The translations under genes were made by a program, and so were the position numbers. Source: Asaia bogorensis_B (GTDB taxonomy: Bacteria > Pseudomonadota > Alphaproteobacteria > Acetobacterales > Acetobacteraceae). Taken from it: a stretch of DNA of 64,000 bases. The first letter of the stretch is position 1, and each line of letters starts with the position of its first letter. This document shows positions 36,358 to 45,755 of this stretch, piece after piece. Where the stretch lies: NCBI RefSeq assembly GCF_900465315.1, contig NZ_UBIX01000013.1. One strand, written 5' to 3'. The notes under the pieces were generated by a model. It saw only the letters and a program-made list of their open reading frames with translations, did no database searches and was not told where the DNA came from.

Positions 36358-37908
36358 ATGTCTGCAAATAACTCACAGCTATCTCATGACGTTTTGATCG
36401 TGGGAGCTGGTCTTGCCAGTCTGACACTGGCCAAGCAACTCCTCGACAGGCAGCCGTCGCTCGATATCTGTATCGTCCACAACCGCAGATTTCCCTACCC
36501 GGAGCGGGTACACAAGGTTGGCGAATCAACGGTCGAGATCGGCGCCTATTACCTCTCCAACATCATCGGTTGCAAAACTCACCTGGAGCAGGGCCATCTT
36601 CGCAAGATGGGGCAGCGATTCATACAGACCCAGGGCTTGCAAGGTGATGCCCCCTATCGTGAACTCGGCCTGACATTCTATCCCCACCACAGCACTTTCC
36701 AGATCGACAGAGGTCGACTGGAGAACCACCTGCGCGAGCAACTGGGCAAGCGTGTCAGCTTTGTTGAGAACAGCCGGGTGCTCGACATGACGGTCGGGGA
36801 GGGGCAAAATGCCGTTTCCATCCGCGATCATGAGGGCATTATATCAACCCGTTCAGCACGATGGGTTGTCGATGCGTCCGGGCGTGGGCGTGTGCTCATG
36901 AAGCAGTTCGACCTGCAGAAAAAAGCGCAGGTGAATCATTCGTCCGTGTGGTTTCGTGTGGGCGGAAACGTCGATATCAACGAGTTCATTATGTCGTCAG
37001 TCCAGGCGAACCCGTTTGCCGACGTTGCTGAGCGCGCGCACAGCACCACCCATCTGGTTGGGGATGGCTACTGGGTATGGATCATTCCTATCAACGCACA
37101 GACGACGAGCATCGGTATCGTCTTTGACAATGCGCACCACCAGTTATCAGATATGAGTTCCTACCCCCTGGCAACCAGGTGGCTGAGGCGTCATGAGCCG
37201 CGGCTTATGGATTATCTCGAACTCAAGGCGTTCGAGGTTCTGGATTTCATGATGCTGCGCAATTATTCCTATCTATCGGCCCAATACATATCGCGTGATG
37301 GCTGGGCCCTGACCGGGGAAGCAGCCGGTTTTGTCGATCCTATGTATTCCAATGGTACGGATCTCATCGCCCTTGCGAACACACTGATCACGAATGCAAT
37401 CACCCAACCTGACGGCATGGATCTTGTGGACCGCATCAATGGGCTTCTGGATGAGGTTTATAAGGGGTTTGACTATACGCACCGTGAGTCGCTCGGTAAC
37501 TTTAGTCGCTGGAATCAGATCTTTATCAAGACAAACTGGGACTCCTGTTTCTACTTCATGTTCATGTGCGTGCTTTTCATGAATGGGAAATTCGAAGATA
37601 TTGATTTTATTGAAAAAATTCACGGAATGATTGCTGAGTTCTACCGGATCCATTTCGGGGTCATGGATTACCTCCGTCAGGCTGACAGGGGCGACGATTA
37701 TCGTCTGCCGGACTTTATTGGATTGGCCCGGACGATTCAGGATCACGCGAATGGTTCGATCATGATGAGTGACAAATCCAATGATGCTGTCGAGGCACGC
37801 CTTGAGCAGAATCTTGAGATCCTGCGTAAACTGGCAGCGTCCATCACTCAGTCCGGGACATTCGATGAATGTTTCCGCAAACCGGGGCTGGTATTGAACG
37901 CAGCCTGA
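36358..37908 (+). CDS. FAD-dependent monooxygenase/halogenase-like protein
   Basis: A 516-residue flavoprotein of the tryptophan-halogenase-like superfamily. Visible: an N-terminal dinucleotide fold VLIVGAGLASLTLAKQL, the KVGESTVEIGAYYL segment where halogenases have VGE(A/S), the GYWVWIIPI segment resembling the halogenase WxWxIP signature, and GEAAGFVDPMYSNGTDL for FAD. At the place of the catalytic lysine of PrnA-type halogenases I see no Lys in the GEST segment; a nearby RKMGQRF might supply one, so halogenation is not assured. GTG 36349 is an in-frame alternative start. Codon use is AT-richer than in neighbours, the gene stands alone and no partner flavin reductase is adjacent. Confidence 0.72.
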   Translation: MSANNSQLSHDVLIVGAGLASLTLAKQLLDRQPSLDICIVHNRRFPYPERVHKVGESTVEIGAYYLSNIIGCKTHLEQGHLRKMGQRFIQTQGLQGDAPYRELGLTFYPHHSTFQIDRGRLENHLREQLGKRVSFVENSRVLDMTVGEGQNAVSIRDHEGIISTRSARWVVDASGRGRVLMKQFDLQKKAQVNHSSVWFRVGGNVDINEFIMSSVQANPFADVAERAHSTTHLVGDGYWVWIIPINAQTTSIGIVFDNAHHQLSDMSSYPLATRWLRRHEPRLMDYLELKAFEVLDFMMLRNYSYLSAQYISRDGWALTGEAAGFVDPMYSNGTDLIALANTLITNAITQPDGMDLVDRINGLLDEVYKGFDYTHRESLGNFSRWNQIFIKTNWDSCFYFMFMCVLFMNGKFEDIDFIEKIHGMIAEFYRIHFGVMDYLRQADRGDDYRLPDFIGLARTIQDHANGSIMMSDKSNDAVEARLEQNLEILRKLAASITQSGTFDECFRKPGLVLNAA

Positions 37909-38106
37909 AGCGCGGATTTCCCCTGCTGGCATGAACAGGCAGGATCAGCGCTCTTTCTTCTGTCTCCGGGCGATCTACGCCAAGGCCATCGGGCAAGGGC
38001 CACGTCTTGCATCGCCCCATTTCCTATACGGCTATATCCTCTATAGATGACCTATATGATGGGTATTGGGCGGCGGGACAGGTTTCGCGCCCCGGAGGAG
38101 AGGCAG

Positions 38107-39810
38107 ATGAGGCGTGATGCAATCGAACGGCGTGTGAAGCAGGGTGCGGGGGCAGAGCCAGCCGATCTTGTCATACGCAATGTCAGGCTGTTCGATCTGG
38201 TCACGGGTGACCTGCTACCGACCGATATCGCGATCTGCGGTGATCGTGTAGTGGGTATTCTCGATACCTATGAAGGGGTACGTGAGATCGATGGGCAGGG
38301 ACGCATTGCCGTTCCGGGTTTCATCGATACGCATCTGCACGTTGAATCGTCGCTGATTACGCCATTCGAGTTTGATCGCTGTGTGCTGCCCTATGGCGTG
38401 ACAACGGCGATCTGCGATCCACACGAAATGGCGAATGTGCTGGGCGGCGAAGCCTTCGCGTATTTTCTCGAATGCGCCACCCGCACCGTGATGGATCTGC
38501 GCGTCAATCTGTCGAGCTGCGTGCCGGCCACGCCGTTCGAAACCTCGGGGGCAGTTCTCGATGCTGACGCTCTCTCGCGCTACCGGTCCCATCCCAAGGT
38601 GATCGGGCTCGCTGAATTCATGAATTTCCCGGGCGTGCTTTCATGCCAGCCCGATTGCATCGACAAGCTCGTGGCTTTTGCGGGTGAGCATATCGACGGT
38701 CATGCGCCTCTTTTGCGTGGGCGCAAACTCAACGGCTATCTGTCTGGTGGTATTCTGACGGACCATGAGGCCACGCTGGCCGATGAGGCGCTCGAGAAGA
38801 TCCGCAAGGGTATTACCATCCTCATCCGCGAGGGGTCGGTTTGCAAGGATCTGGCAGCGCTGGCGCCTCTGCTGACCCCTGAGACCTCGCAGTTTTTCGC
38901 TTTTTGCACCGATGATCGCAATCCGCTCGAAATCGCGCATGAAGGTCATATCGACTTCCTGATACGCAAGGCCATTGCGCTTGGCGTTGCGCCGCTTGCG
39001 GCCTACCGTGCGGCGTCCCTTTCGGCCGCGCGCGCTTTCGGTTTGCGCGATCGCGGACAGATAGCTCCGGGGCAGCGTGCGGATATCGTTCTGCTTGATG
39101 ACCTCGAAACCTGTCAGGTCGCACAGGTTTTCTCGGCGGGGCGTCTGGTTGATGAGGCATTGTTTGCAGCGCGTGAGACAATCGACCCGCAGGGATATGG
39201 CACGATGCGCCTCGCCGCGCCGATCACTGCCGAAGATCTGGTTATCGCGGCACCGGGGGAAAACCGGCCGGTCATCGGTATCGTGCCGGGGCAGATCATA
39301 ACGGACTTCCTTCGTTTTGATCTGCCCGTGCAGGGGGGGGCGGTTCAGCCAGACCCGGCACGTGATATCGCGAAGATCTGTGTCATCGCGCGGCATGGCA
39401 AGAATGACAATATCGGCCGCGGTTTCGTCAAAGGCTTTGGCCTGTGCACCGGGGCGCTCGCCTCATCGGTGGGGCATGACAGCCATAATCTTTGCGTCGT
39501 GGGGATGAATGACAGTGATATGGCGCTGGCAGTCGCGCGACTGGCCGAACTCGGTGGTGGCTTTGTGGCGGTCAGGGAAGGTCATGTTGTGGCAGAATTG
39601 TCCCTGCCATTGGCCGGACTGATGAGCGACAGACCCTTCGAGGTCGTACGGGCCGATCTGGAAAAACTGCGTGCGGCAGTCGGCGCCATGGGGGGCACGC
39701 TGGAGGAGCCCTTCCTGCAACTGGCGTTCCTGCCGCTGCCGGTCATTCCCCATCTCAAGATCACAGATCTCGGGATGATCGATGTGGATACCATGTCACT
39801 GGTATCCTGA
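38107..39810 (+). CDS. ade: Adenine deaminase
   Basis: Converts adenine to hypoxanthine with a binuclear metal site; feeds xanthine dehydrogenase. Motifs: PGFIDTHLHVESS, ICDPHEMANVLG, HAPLLRG, FCTDDRNP, and the C-terminal SSVGHDSHNLCVVGMND typical of Ade. ATG 38107 follows GGAGGAGAGG at ideal spacing, giving 567 residues; an in-frame ATG at 38047 has no ribosome site and probably lies in the promoter region, which includes TATATCC-type AT-rich sequence. Confidence 0.94.
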   Translation: MRRDAIERRVKQGAGAEPADLVIRNVRLFDLVTGDLLPTDIAICGDRVVGILDTYEGVREIDGQGRIAVPGFIDTHLHVESSLITPFEFDRCVLPYGVTTAICDPHEMANVLGGEAFAYFLECATRTVMDLRVNLSSCVPATPFETSGAVLDADALSRYRSHPKVIGLAEFMNFPGVLSCQPDCIDKLVAFAGEHIDGHAPLLRGRKLNGYLSGGILTDHEATLADEALEKIRKGITILIREGSVCKDLAALAPLLTPETSQFFAFCTDDRNPLEIAHEGHIDFLIRKAIALGVAPLAAYRAASLSAARAFGLRDRGQIAPGQRADIVLLDDLETCQVAQVFSAGRLVDEALFAARETIDPQGYGTMRLAAPITAEDLVIAAPGENRPVIGIVPGQIITDFLRFDLPVQGGAVQPDPARDIAKICVIARHGKNDNIGRGFVKGFGLCTGALASSVGHDSHNLCVVGMNDSDMALAVARLAELGGGFVAVREGHVVAELSLPLAGLMSDRPFEVVRADLEKLRAAVGAMGGTLEEPFLQLAFLPLPVIPHLKITDLGMIDVDTMSLVS

Positions 39811-39869
39811 ACGTCAGACAAACAAGGCTGATCAGGGCTGCGCCGGCATGCACCGGCGCAGCGCCTTGC

Positions 39870-41387
39870 TCAGAAATTGGTGGTGAACTGGCCGCCAATC
39901 ACAGCGGCATCGTTGAAGGTGGTTGTGGCACCGGGATGCTGCAGATACTGGAAGTCAAACTGTAGCGCCGTGGCCCGTGCCAGATGCACGCTGTAGAAAG
40001 CTTCCCAGACCTGTTCCCAGTTCTGCACGCCATAAACATTGCCCCATTGGTTGGACACGAAAGGCAGCCCAAGAGCGACTGAGGATTCCTGCTGCAAGCG
40101 CACCGAGCGGCTCATGTTCATATGCTGGAACATGACACCGATCTGGTCGAGCGGGCGATGCCACGGTGTGCCACTTTGCAGGAGGCCGATCCATTCATGG
40201 TCACGCATGGCCACCACATTGCCCTGAGCGTAACCGACACCGCCGATAACGATCAGACCATCGGCCAGGCCTTTACCACTGCGCATGAGCATCTGGTCGA
40301 ACATGAACCAGCTGGACCACATTCCCGACTGCTGGCGCGCGCCCAGGCCGCTGGCCTGATAGGAGCCGCCGTAACGGTCCTCATAGAGATGCGGGTAGCG
40401 TGAATTGTCGTAGTAGAACCCGACCTTGTAGTGACCCAGCAGCTTGTCCTTGCCGAATGCGGGATCCCAGCCAGCCTCGAACTGAGAGCTGAGCTTGCCC
40501 AGACCATCCTGGGCAAGGGCCCAGCCTGACACGCCGCCATTGAAGGAATGCGGGCTGACGGCAAACAACCCACCCATAAGATAGGTGCGCTCCGTCGGGC
40601 GTACGCGCAGCACGGCGCCGATATTGGCAGAGGGCCAGTCACGTCCGCCCGGCGCATATTTGCCTGGCGCAAAATTGCCGCACACGCTGACATTCATGAA
40701 GTTACAGGCAAGTGCATCGAAGTCGAAGAACGTCCCGGTGGGGATTACCCCGGCGGAAAGAATGACCCTGTCATGCAAAAAGGTCTTGTCAGCATACATC
40801 GAGACAAGATGGGCGACGACATTGCCACGTGCGCCGTAGATCTGCTCGGGGTTGGAGACATAGTCGCCCAGCGAGTAGCTGAAATTGCGACCATGGCCGT
40901 TCACAACCAGCATATGGGTCCAGAACCCCTTGAAACCTGCCAGCTTCTGCCAGTCGATGTCGAGTTCGGCAGCAACCTGACCGGCAAAGACATTGTCACG
41001 CGTGCGTCCACCCGTGAGATTGCCCATATATTCCTCGTTGAGCGCCACGTTGAGGAAGATACCGCGCTTTTGCATCCAGCTTTGCGCCCCGCCCCAGTCA
41101 CCCAGAAGATGCGGATTACCGTAGAGGGAAGGAACAAGGGGGCCAATGGGCACAGCGCCTTGGCCAGCAATGGGAAAACCCATGGCGACGTAGTCGTCGC
41201 TTTCGAGGGTCTTGGCGGTCTGCGCCTGGGCGTGAACCTGTGTGGCCGAGACCGCACCGAGGGCGAGTGTCAGTGACAGGACGACAGAGGCTCGCCATCG
41301 CCTTACAGGACGCCTTGAGTGGCCCGCAAAGGGGCTCGGGCCGGATGGGCTGGAAGGGGTATGCGGGATCAGTTCTGTTCTGCTCAT
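39870..41387 (-). CDS. OprB-family carbohydrate porin
   Basis: An outer-membrane beta-barrel for sugar uptake. It has a long signal region (arginine-rich, then VVLSLTLALGAVSATQVHAQ) and the OprB-type opening LLGDWGGAQSWMQKRGIFLNVALNEEYMGN at mature position about 60, many aromatic-alternating strands, and a C-terminal Phe (GGQFTTNF) as needed for barrel assembly. ATG 41387 gives 505 residues. Head-to-tail with nagA, so probably part of the GlcNAc locus. Confidence 0.9.
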   Translation of the reverse strand: MSRTELIPHTPSSPSGPSPFAGHSRRPVRRWRASVVLSLTLALGAVSATQVHAQAQTAKTLESDDYVAMGFPIAGQGAVPIGPLVPSLYGNPHLLGDWGGAQSWMQKRGIFLNVALNEEYMGNLTGGRTRDNVFAGQVAAELDIDWQKLAGFKGFWTHMLVVNGHGRNFSYSLGDYVSNPEQIYGARGNVVAHLVSMYADKTFLHDRVILSAGVIPTGTFFDFDALACNFMNVSVCGNFAPGKYAPGGRDWPSANIGAVLRVRPTERTYLMGGLFAVSPHSFNGGVSGWALAQDGLGKLSSQFEAGWDPAFGKDKLLGHYKVGFYYDNSRYPHLYEDRYGGSYQASGLGARQQSGMWSSWFMFDQMLMRSGKGLADGLIVIGGVGYAQGNVVAMRDHEWIGLLQSGTPWHRPLDQIGVMFQHMNMSRSVRLQQESSVALGLPFVSNQWGNVYGVQNWEQVWEAFYSVHLARATALQFDFQYLQHPGATTTFNDAAVIGGQFTTNF

Positions 41388-41526
41388 CACTCTGACTGGT
41401 CTGAGTTGGCCGCCGCCTTGAAAAGGCAGCGTGATTGAACAAGGCATTAACAGAAAGACATGTTCGCGCAATACCAAGAAAAAATACAAGATTCCGTGTG
41501 ATATTGTTACAAACCCATGAGAGTGT

Positions 41527-41544
41527 TGCGTGATTTATCACGCA
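41527..41544. promoter_or_regulatory. Palindrome between nagA and the porin gene
   Basis: TGCGTGAT-TT-ATCACGCA is a perfect 8-bp inverted repeat. It lies just after the nagA stop and about 140 bases before the porin start; the half-site GCGTGATT recurs near 41429. It could be a Crp/Fnr-like operator for the porin or a 3' hairpin of nagA; no U-run supports the latter. Confidence 0.4.
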
Positions 41545-41558
41545 CTACCCTTTGCGCC

Positions 41559-42674
41559 TCATGCTTCATAGGTTTTGCGCCCGCCAACCCAGATCTCACA
41601 TACGGTAAGCCCGGCATCCATCACCACCATGTCGGACAGCTTTCCGCAGTCGAGCGTGCCGCGGTCATGAAGGCCGAGATAGCGCGCCGGGTTGCTGCTC
41701 ACCAGTGCGCTCGCCTCGGGCAGGGAGGCCCCATGGGCCACAGCATTGCGCAAGGCCTGATCGAGCGTCAGCACGCTGCCAGCCAGCGAACCGTTCGGCA
41801 GACGGACCACGCCATCCTTGATGACCACATCCTGACCACCCAGCGAACTCGGGCCGTCAGGCTGACCCGCGCCACGCATGGCATCGGTCACGAAAACCAG
41901 CCGATCGCGCATGACGCGTGAGGCGAGCCGGAAATTGGCCGGATGCACGTGATGGGTGTCGAAGATCATTTCCGCATAGCTGGCGTCATGACACATCAAG
42001 GCGGTGACCGGGCCAGGATTGCGGCCTTCCACAGGCGACATGGCATTGAACAGATGCGTCCCGCCTCCGACCCCTCCTGCCGTACAGATGCGGCAAAGGG
42101 CGGTCACGCTTGTTTCGTAATCTGCCGTGGTATGGCCGAGGCTGACACGGACACCGGCAGCGGCGAGGCGATCTATGGCCTCATCAGCATGTTCTATCTC
42201 GGGTGCGAGGGTCACCACGCGCACGCACCGGGCTGCCAGCACATCATCGAGCTTGTCTGGGGTGGGGGCGATGGTGAAAGGCGGCTGAGCCCCGAGCTTG
42301 TGAGGGCTGACAAAAGGCCCCTCCAGATGGACACCATGAATACGCGGCTCGTCGGAACCGGGATTTTCCATGATGCCGGCCACATCATGGAGCGCGCGCA
42401 TGACATCGTCCCAGGGACGGGTGATTGTGGTTGGCAGGATTGTAGTCGTGCCATGCTGCATATGAAATCGTGCGAGCGTTCTGATGGCCTCGGGGCCATC
42501 CATCGTGTCAGCGCCGCCGCCGCCATGTACGTGCCCATCAATGAAGCCGGGCAGGATGTAACGATCGGTCGCCCCGGTAGCTGGCTCGATGGATCGGATC
42601 ACATCATCGAAGGAAATGGTACCGGGCATGATACGATCTGGCAGGACGATCTGTCCGGTAAGATGGGTAAGCAC
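41559..42674 (-). CDS. nagA: N-acetylglucosamine-6-phosphate deacetylase
   Basis: Removes acetate from GlcNAc-6-P to give GlcN-6-P. Amidohydrolase fold with PGFIDGHVHGGGG, GVHLEGPFVSPHKLGA (metal Glu), SLGHTTADYE, GGTHLFNAMSP and VFVTDAM. The GTG at 42674 matches the family N-terminus (LTHLTGQIVLPD), has AGGGAG upstream and follows the transporter stop by four bases; ATG 42710 would overlap the transporter by 32 bases. 371 residues. Confidence 0.94.
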   Translation of the reverse strand: MLTHLTGQIVLPDRIMPGTISFDDVIRSIEPATGATDRYILPGFIDGHVHGGGGADTMDGPEAIRTLARFHMQHGTTTILPTTITRPWDDVMRALHDVAGIMENPGSDEPRIHGVHLEGPFVSPHKLGAQPPFTIAPTPDKLDDVLAARCVRVVTLAPEIEHADEAIDRLAAAGVRVSLGHTTADYETSVTALCRICTAGGVGGGTHLFNAMSPVEGRNPGPVTALMCHDASYAEMIFDTHHVHPANFRLASRVMRDRLVFVTDAMRGAGQPDGPSSLGGQDVVIKDGVVRLPNGSLAGSVLTLDQALRNAVAHGASLPEASALVSSNPARYLGLHDRGTLDCGKLSDMVVMDAGLTVCEIWVGGRKTYEA

Positions 42675-42678
42675 GATC

Positions 42679-43959
42679 CTATTCTCCCTGTGAGAGCCCG
42701 ACGCGGCCATAGCGGCGGGCGTAACCGAGAATGATGAGATAGGCCGGAATGACGATCATGGCGAACATGCCCTGAAAGCCGAAGACCGGTTTGAGCCAGA
42801 CATAGAACTGGGGCACGACCGCACCGCCGCTATACGACATCACCATGATGGCCGAGGCCATGGCCGTGAGATGACCGGCGCCGCGGATGGCAATCGGGAA
42901 AAGGGTAGGCATGATCATGGCATTGGTCACACCCAGCAGCGCGACGCAGAAAACGGAGGTATAGCCCTGGGTCAGCACGGCGAGAATGGTAAGCACACAG
43001 CCGACAAGGCAGGATAGCTGCACATAGACTTCCTGCCGTACGAACCGCGGTACGATGATGAAACCCATGATGTAGCCAACCAGCATCCCCGTCAGCGTCA
43101 GGGCCGTGAAGAATTTCGTCTCATCCAGAGGCAGGCCGAAGCTTTGCCCGTAGGTGCCAATCGCATCGCCCGCCATCACTTCGATGCCGACATATAGAAA
43201 CATCGCGATGAAACCGAATACCAGATGCGGTTTGAAGAAACCGTGGCTTGCGCCGTCGCCTGTCTGGATAGGGGGAGCTTCAAGATTGGGAAGCGGCGCA
43301 AAGGCCACGATTGCGGCGATAATCACCAGAATGCCGGCCATGCCCAGATAGGGCAGATAAAGCGCCTGCACGAAATTGTTGAGCAAGGCTTCACGGACAG
43401 CAGGGTCGGTGGCGGATTGGGCTTTCTCTGCGACGGCACCGATATTGCGCATGACCAGGAGGCCAAGCACGATGGGAGCCAGTATGCCGGCCGTCTTGTT
43501 GCAGATCCCCATAATCGAGATGCGTTGCGCCGCGCGATCGGCTGGCCCGAGCAGGCTGACCAGCGGATTGATTACCACCTGCATGAGCGAGATGCCGGCG
43601 CCGAGAATCAGCAGGCCGGTCAGAGCCCCCGGATAGATACGCCAGGCCACAAATTGCCCGAAAACCGCGACGCCGAGAGCGGAGACGAGAACGGAGAGTG
43701 TGAGTCCCGCCTTCAGCCCCAGTCTTTGCGCCACCAGCGAGGTCGGGATCGAAAAGAGGAAGAATGAGAAATAAAACGCTAGTGGAATGAAAAAGCTGCT
43801 GAACTCACTTAGTGAGAAGGCGACGCGAACGAAGGATATGAGCGGCCCATTCAGCCACGTCACAAAACCCATGGCGAAAAAGATAAGGGCAGCAATGGCC
43901 AGGGCGCTATAGCCATAGGGGCCGACCAGCCTGTTGTCATCCGGGGGGAGCTTGGACAT
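42679..43959 (-). CDS. nagP: NagP-like MFS transporter for N-acetylglucosamine
   Basis: A 426-residue inner-membrane permease of the FucP/NagP branch of the major facilitator superfamily, with about twelve helices. Typical segments: FFAMGFVTWLNGPLISF, LMQVVINPLVSLLGP, MGICNKTAGILAPIVLG and GVTNAMIMPTLFPIAI. First gene of nagP-nagA. The operator-like palindrome 33 bases upstream suggests control by the ROK regulator encoded divergently. Confidence 0.9.
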   Translation of the reverse strand: MSKLPPDDNRLVGPYGYSALAIAALIFFAMGFVTWLNGPLISFVRVAFSLSEFSSFFIPLAFYFSFFLFSIPTSLVAQRLGLKAGLTLSVLVSALGVAVFGQFVAWRIYPGALTGLLILGAGISLMQVVINPLVSLLGPADRAAQRISIMGICNKTAGILAPIVLGLLVMRNIGAVAEKAQSATDPAVREALLNNFVQALYLPYLGMAGILVIIAAIVAFAPLPNLEAPPIQTGDGASHGFFKPHLVFGFIAMFLYVGIEVMAGDAIGTYGQSFGLPLDETKFFTALTLTGMLVGYIMGFIIVPRFVRQEVYVQLSCLVGCVLTILAVLTQGYTSVFCVALLGVTNAMIMPTLFPIAIRGAGHLTAMASAIMVMSYSGGAVVPQFYVWLKPVFGFQGMFAMIVIPAYLIILGYARRYGRVGLSQGE

Positions 43960-43991
43960 CTTGTCTGAAATTCCTCATCTGAACGAGGGTA

Positions 43992-44014
43992 TTTATTTTA
44001 AAAAATAAACTAAC
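43992..44014 (-). promoter_or_regulatory. NagC-type operator upstream of nagP
   Basis: TTTATTTT-AA-AAAATAAA is a perfect palindrome at 43992-44009, overlapping the motif ATAAACTAAC at 44005-44014. The TTTATTTT..AAAATAAA form resembles operators of NagC/Mlc-type ROK repressors. Related ATAAATTAAG motifs lie at 44444 before the ROK gene and at 49797 before nagB. Confidence 0.6.
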
Positions 44015-44443
44015 GGGATTATAGGTAAGATGCTGCGATCAGGCCAGCATCATTTGCAAGTTTCGCTTTCACAATAATCGGAGACTGCGATTGTTTCACG
44101 CCCGGACGTGCGCAGAACCTTGGGCGGCCCGGATGAGGCGCATTCCGGGAGAGAATCCATAGTATCGACGATCATCGATTTCAGCGGGCAGAACTCCTCT
44201 CGCGCTGACACGCTCGTGGATATCTGCCTGCTGCGCAGGCTCGTTAATTCCCGGCTGTGGGGAGAAAAAGATGCCTCAAGGCTGGTGCGAGCATATTCAA
44301 CATGCGCAGCTCTGGTTTTGATCGAACCCGGCATCAGACAGGCAGCTGTCTGAAGTTGAAAATTGACTTCCGAGCCAGATTGGATCAGGCCTTTAGAGGG
44401 CTGCCTGGCGGCGTACCACAATCCTGATGATAGAAAATCCGCG

Positions 44444-44453
44444 ATAAATTAAG
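44444..44453 (+). promoter_or_regulatory. ATAAATTAAG motif before the ROK regulator gene
   Basis: Ten bases identical to the motif at 49797 and two bases different from that at 44005. It ends 15 bases before the ROK start codon, so it may be an autoregulatory site. Confidence 0.45.
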
Positions 44454-44468
44454 AGAATGAAATAAAAA

Positions 44469-45605
44469 ATGTTCTCGATTGGCCATCACCGAATCCTGAG
44501 CGTGCTTAGTCGCTCCGGCCCACAGAGCCGCACCGATCTTGCGCGTATACTTGACCTGAGCAAGGCGAGTGTAACCGCCCTGGTGCGTGAGTTGATAGAG
44601 CGTCGGATTCTTGACGAGAGAGAGCGTGTTTTCGGTTTTGGCCGTCCGTCTGTCATGCTTGGTCTCAGGCAGGATGCTGCGAGCTTTATCGGAATCTCGT
44701 TACAGGCCGACCCGGCCTGCGCTGTGCTCACGGATCCGCATGGTCGCATCCATGCGCAGCTGACTTTCCCCCTCGTCAATGATGTCGAGGCCAGTCTCGC
44801 TGCCATGTCGTGTGCAGTAAAAAGGATCATCGATATGGCGACGCCCGATATTGGCGCGATTGCCGGTATCGGTATTGTTATTGCCGGGATCGTCTCTTCG
44901 GACAGTCAGACATGCCTTGCCTCAGCCACGCTGGGCTGGAAGGATGTGGAGATTGGCTCCCGCCTCAAAGCGATGACCAATCTGCCGGTTTTCGTCGAGA
45001 ATGACGCCAATGCGCTGATCGTGGGCGAGCAACTTTTCGGCAATTCAGGCGACTTGCAGGATTTCAGCCTGGTTTTTGTCAGCGAGGGTATTGGTGGTGC
45101 CCATATCATCAATGGCCGACTGCATCGCGGGCGACACGGTGGGGCAGGCGAGATGTCGCATTCGCCCATTGCCATTGACGGCGTCGCTTTACCGTGCCGT
45201 TGCGGGAATACGGGATGCCTCGAAACCCTTGCGGCGCTGCCCGCAATTCTGGGTGCTGCGCGCCGGGCAGGTTTGCCCGATGATATAGCAGGTATTGTCC
45301 AGATGGCGACGGACGGGCACCCTGAGGCCCTGACGATATTGCACCGGGCAGGCACGGCGCTAGGCGTCGCGCTCTCGCAGGTCATCCAGTTTGTCGACCC
45401 TGCTCGTATTGTTGTCCGTCTGGATCCGAATCTGGTTGAAAGTGTGTTTGCTCGCGCCCTTCGACAGGCTGTTGAAGCGCATGTTCTCAGGCGTGACAGC
45501 TATCATACAGAGCTATTGCTTTCATCTCTCCTGCCGCTGGATTTTGCGACTGGCGCCGCCAGTCTGGCGGCCCAGCATTTTCTTTTCGGCAATGCGAATC
45601 TCTGA
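44469..45605 (+). CDS. ROK-family repressor, NagC-like
   Basis: A 378-residue regulator: N-terminal winged HTH (GPQSRTDLARILDLSKASVT), then a ROK sugar-kinase-like domain with VFVENDANALIVGEQLFG, the GxGGAxxxxGxLxxGxxGxAGE motif (GIGGAHIINGRLHRGRHGGAGE), and zinc-binding CRCGNTGCLE. The kinase phosphate-binding DxGxT motif is not evident, as usual for repressors. Probable local controller of the GlcNAc genes, responding to GlcNAc-6-P or a related sugar; inferred from family and place. Confidence 0.9.
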   Translation: MFSIGHHRILSVLSRSGPQSRTDLARILDLSKASVTALVRELIERRILDERERVFGFGRPSVMLGLRQDAASFIGISLQADPACAVLTDPHGRIHAQLTFPLVNDVEASLAAMSCAVKRIIDMATPDIGAIAGIGIVIAGIVSSDSQTCLASATLGWKDVEIGSRLKAMTNLPVFVENDANALIVGEQLFGNSGDLQDFSLVFVSEGIGGAHIINGRLHRGRHGGAGEMSHSPIAIDGVALPCRCGNTGCLETLAALPAILGAARRAGLPDDIAGIVQMATDGHPEALTILHRAGTALGVALSQVIQFVDPARIVVRLDPNLVESVFARALRQAVEAHVLRRDSYHTELLLSSLLPLDFATGAASLAAQHFLFGNANL

Positions 45606-45755
45606 CCGACCAATATGGTCAGAAATTCATCGCGTATCCTGTCAAAAAGCGGCTGGTGAGTACCTGGCGCCGTTATGCCGCAACACAGGCTATTTGACGG
45701 CAGACGTGCTGGCTGGGTCGATGAAGGAAACGGGCAGGGCGGAGAGGCGAGCAAT

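Larger units (their letters stand above)
43960..44468. other. Divergent intergenic region between nagP and the ROK regulator
   Basis: About 509 bases. Overlapping weak frames occur on both strands (44050-44421 minus, 44108-44353 plus), but neither has a recognised product or a ribosome site and their sequences look like non-coding reading. The AT-rich ends carry the operator-like motifs described separately. Confidence 0.5.

Noticed and set aside
44050..44421. A 123-codon minus-strand frame and an 81-codon plus-strand frame between nagP and the ROK gene
   Set aside because: No ribosome site, no recognisable motif and mutually overlapping; sequence reads like non-coding.
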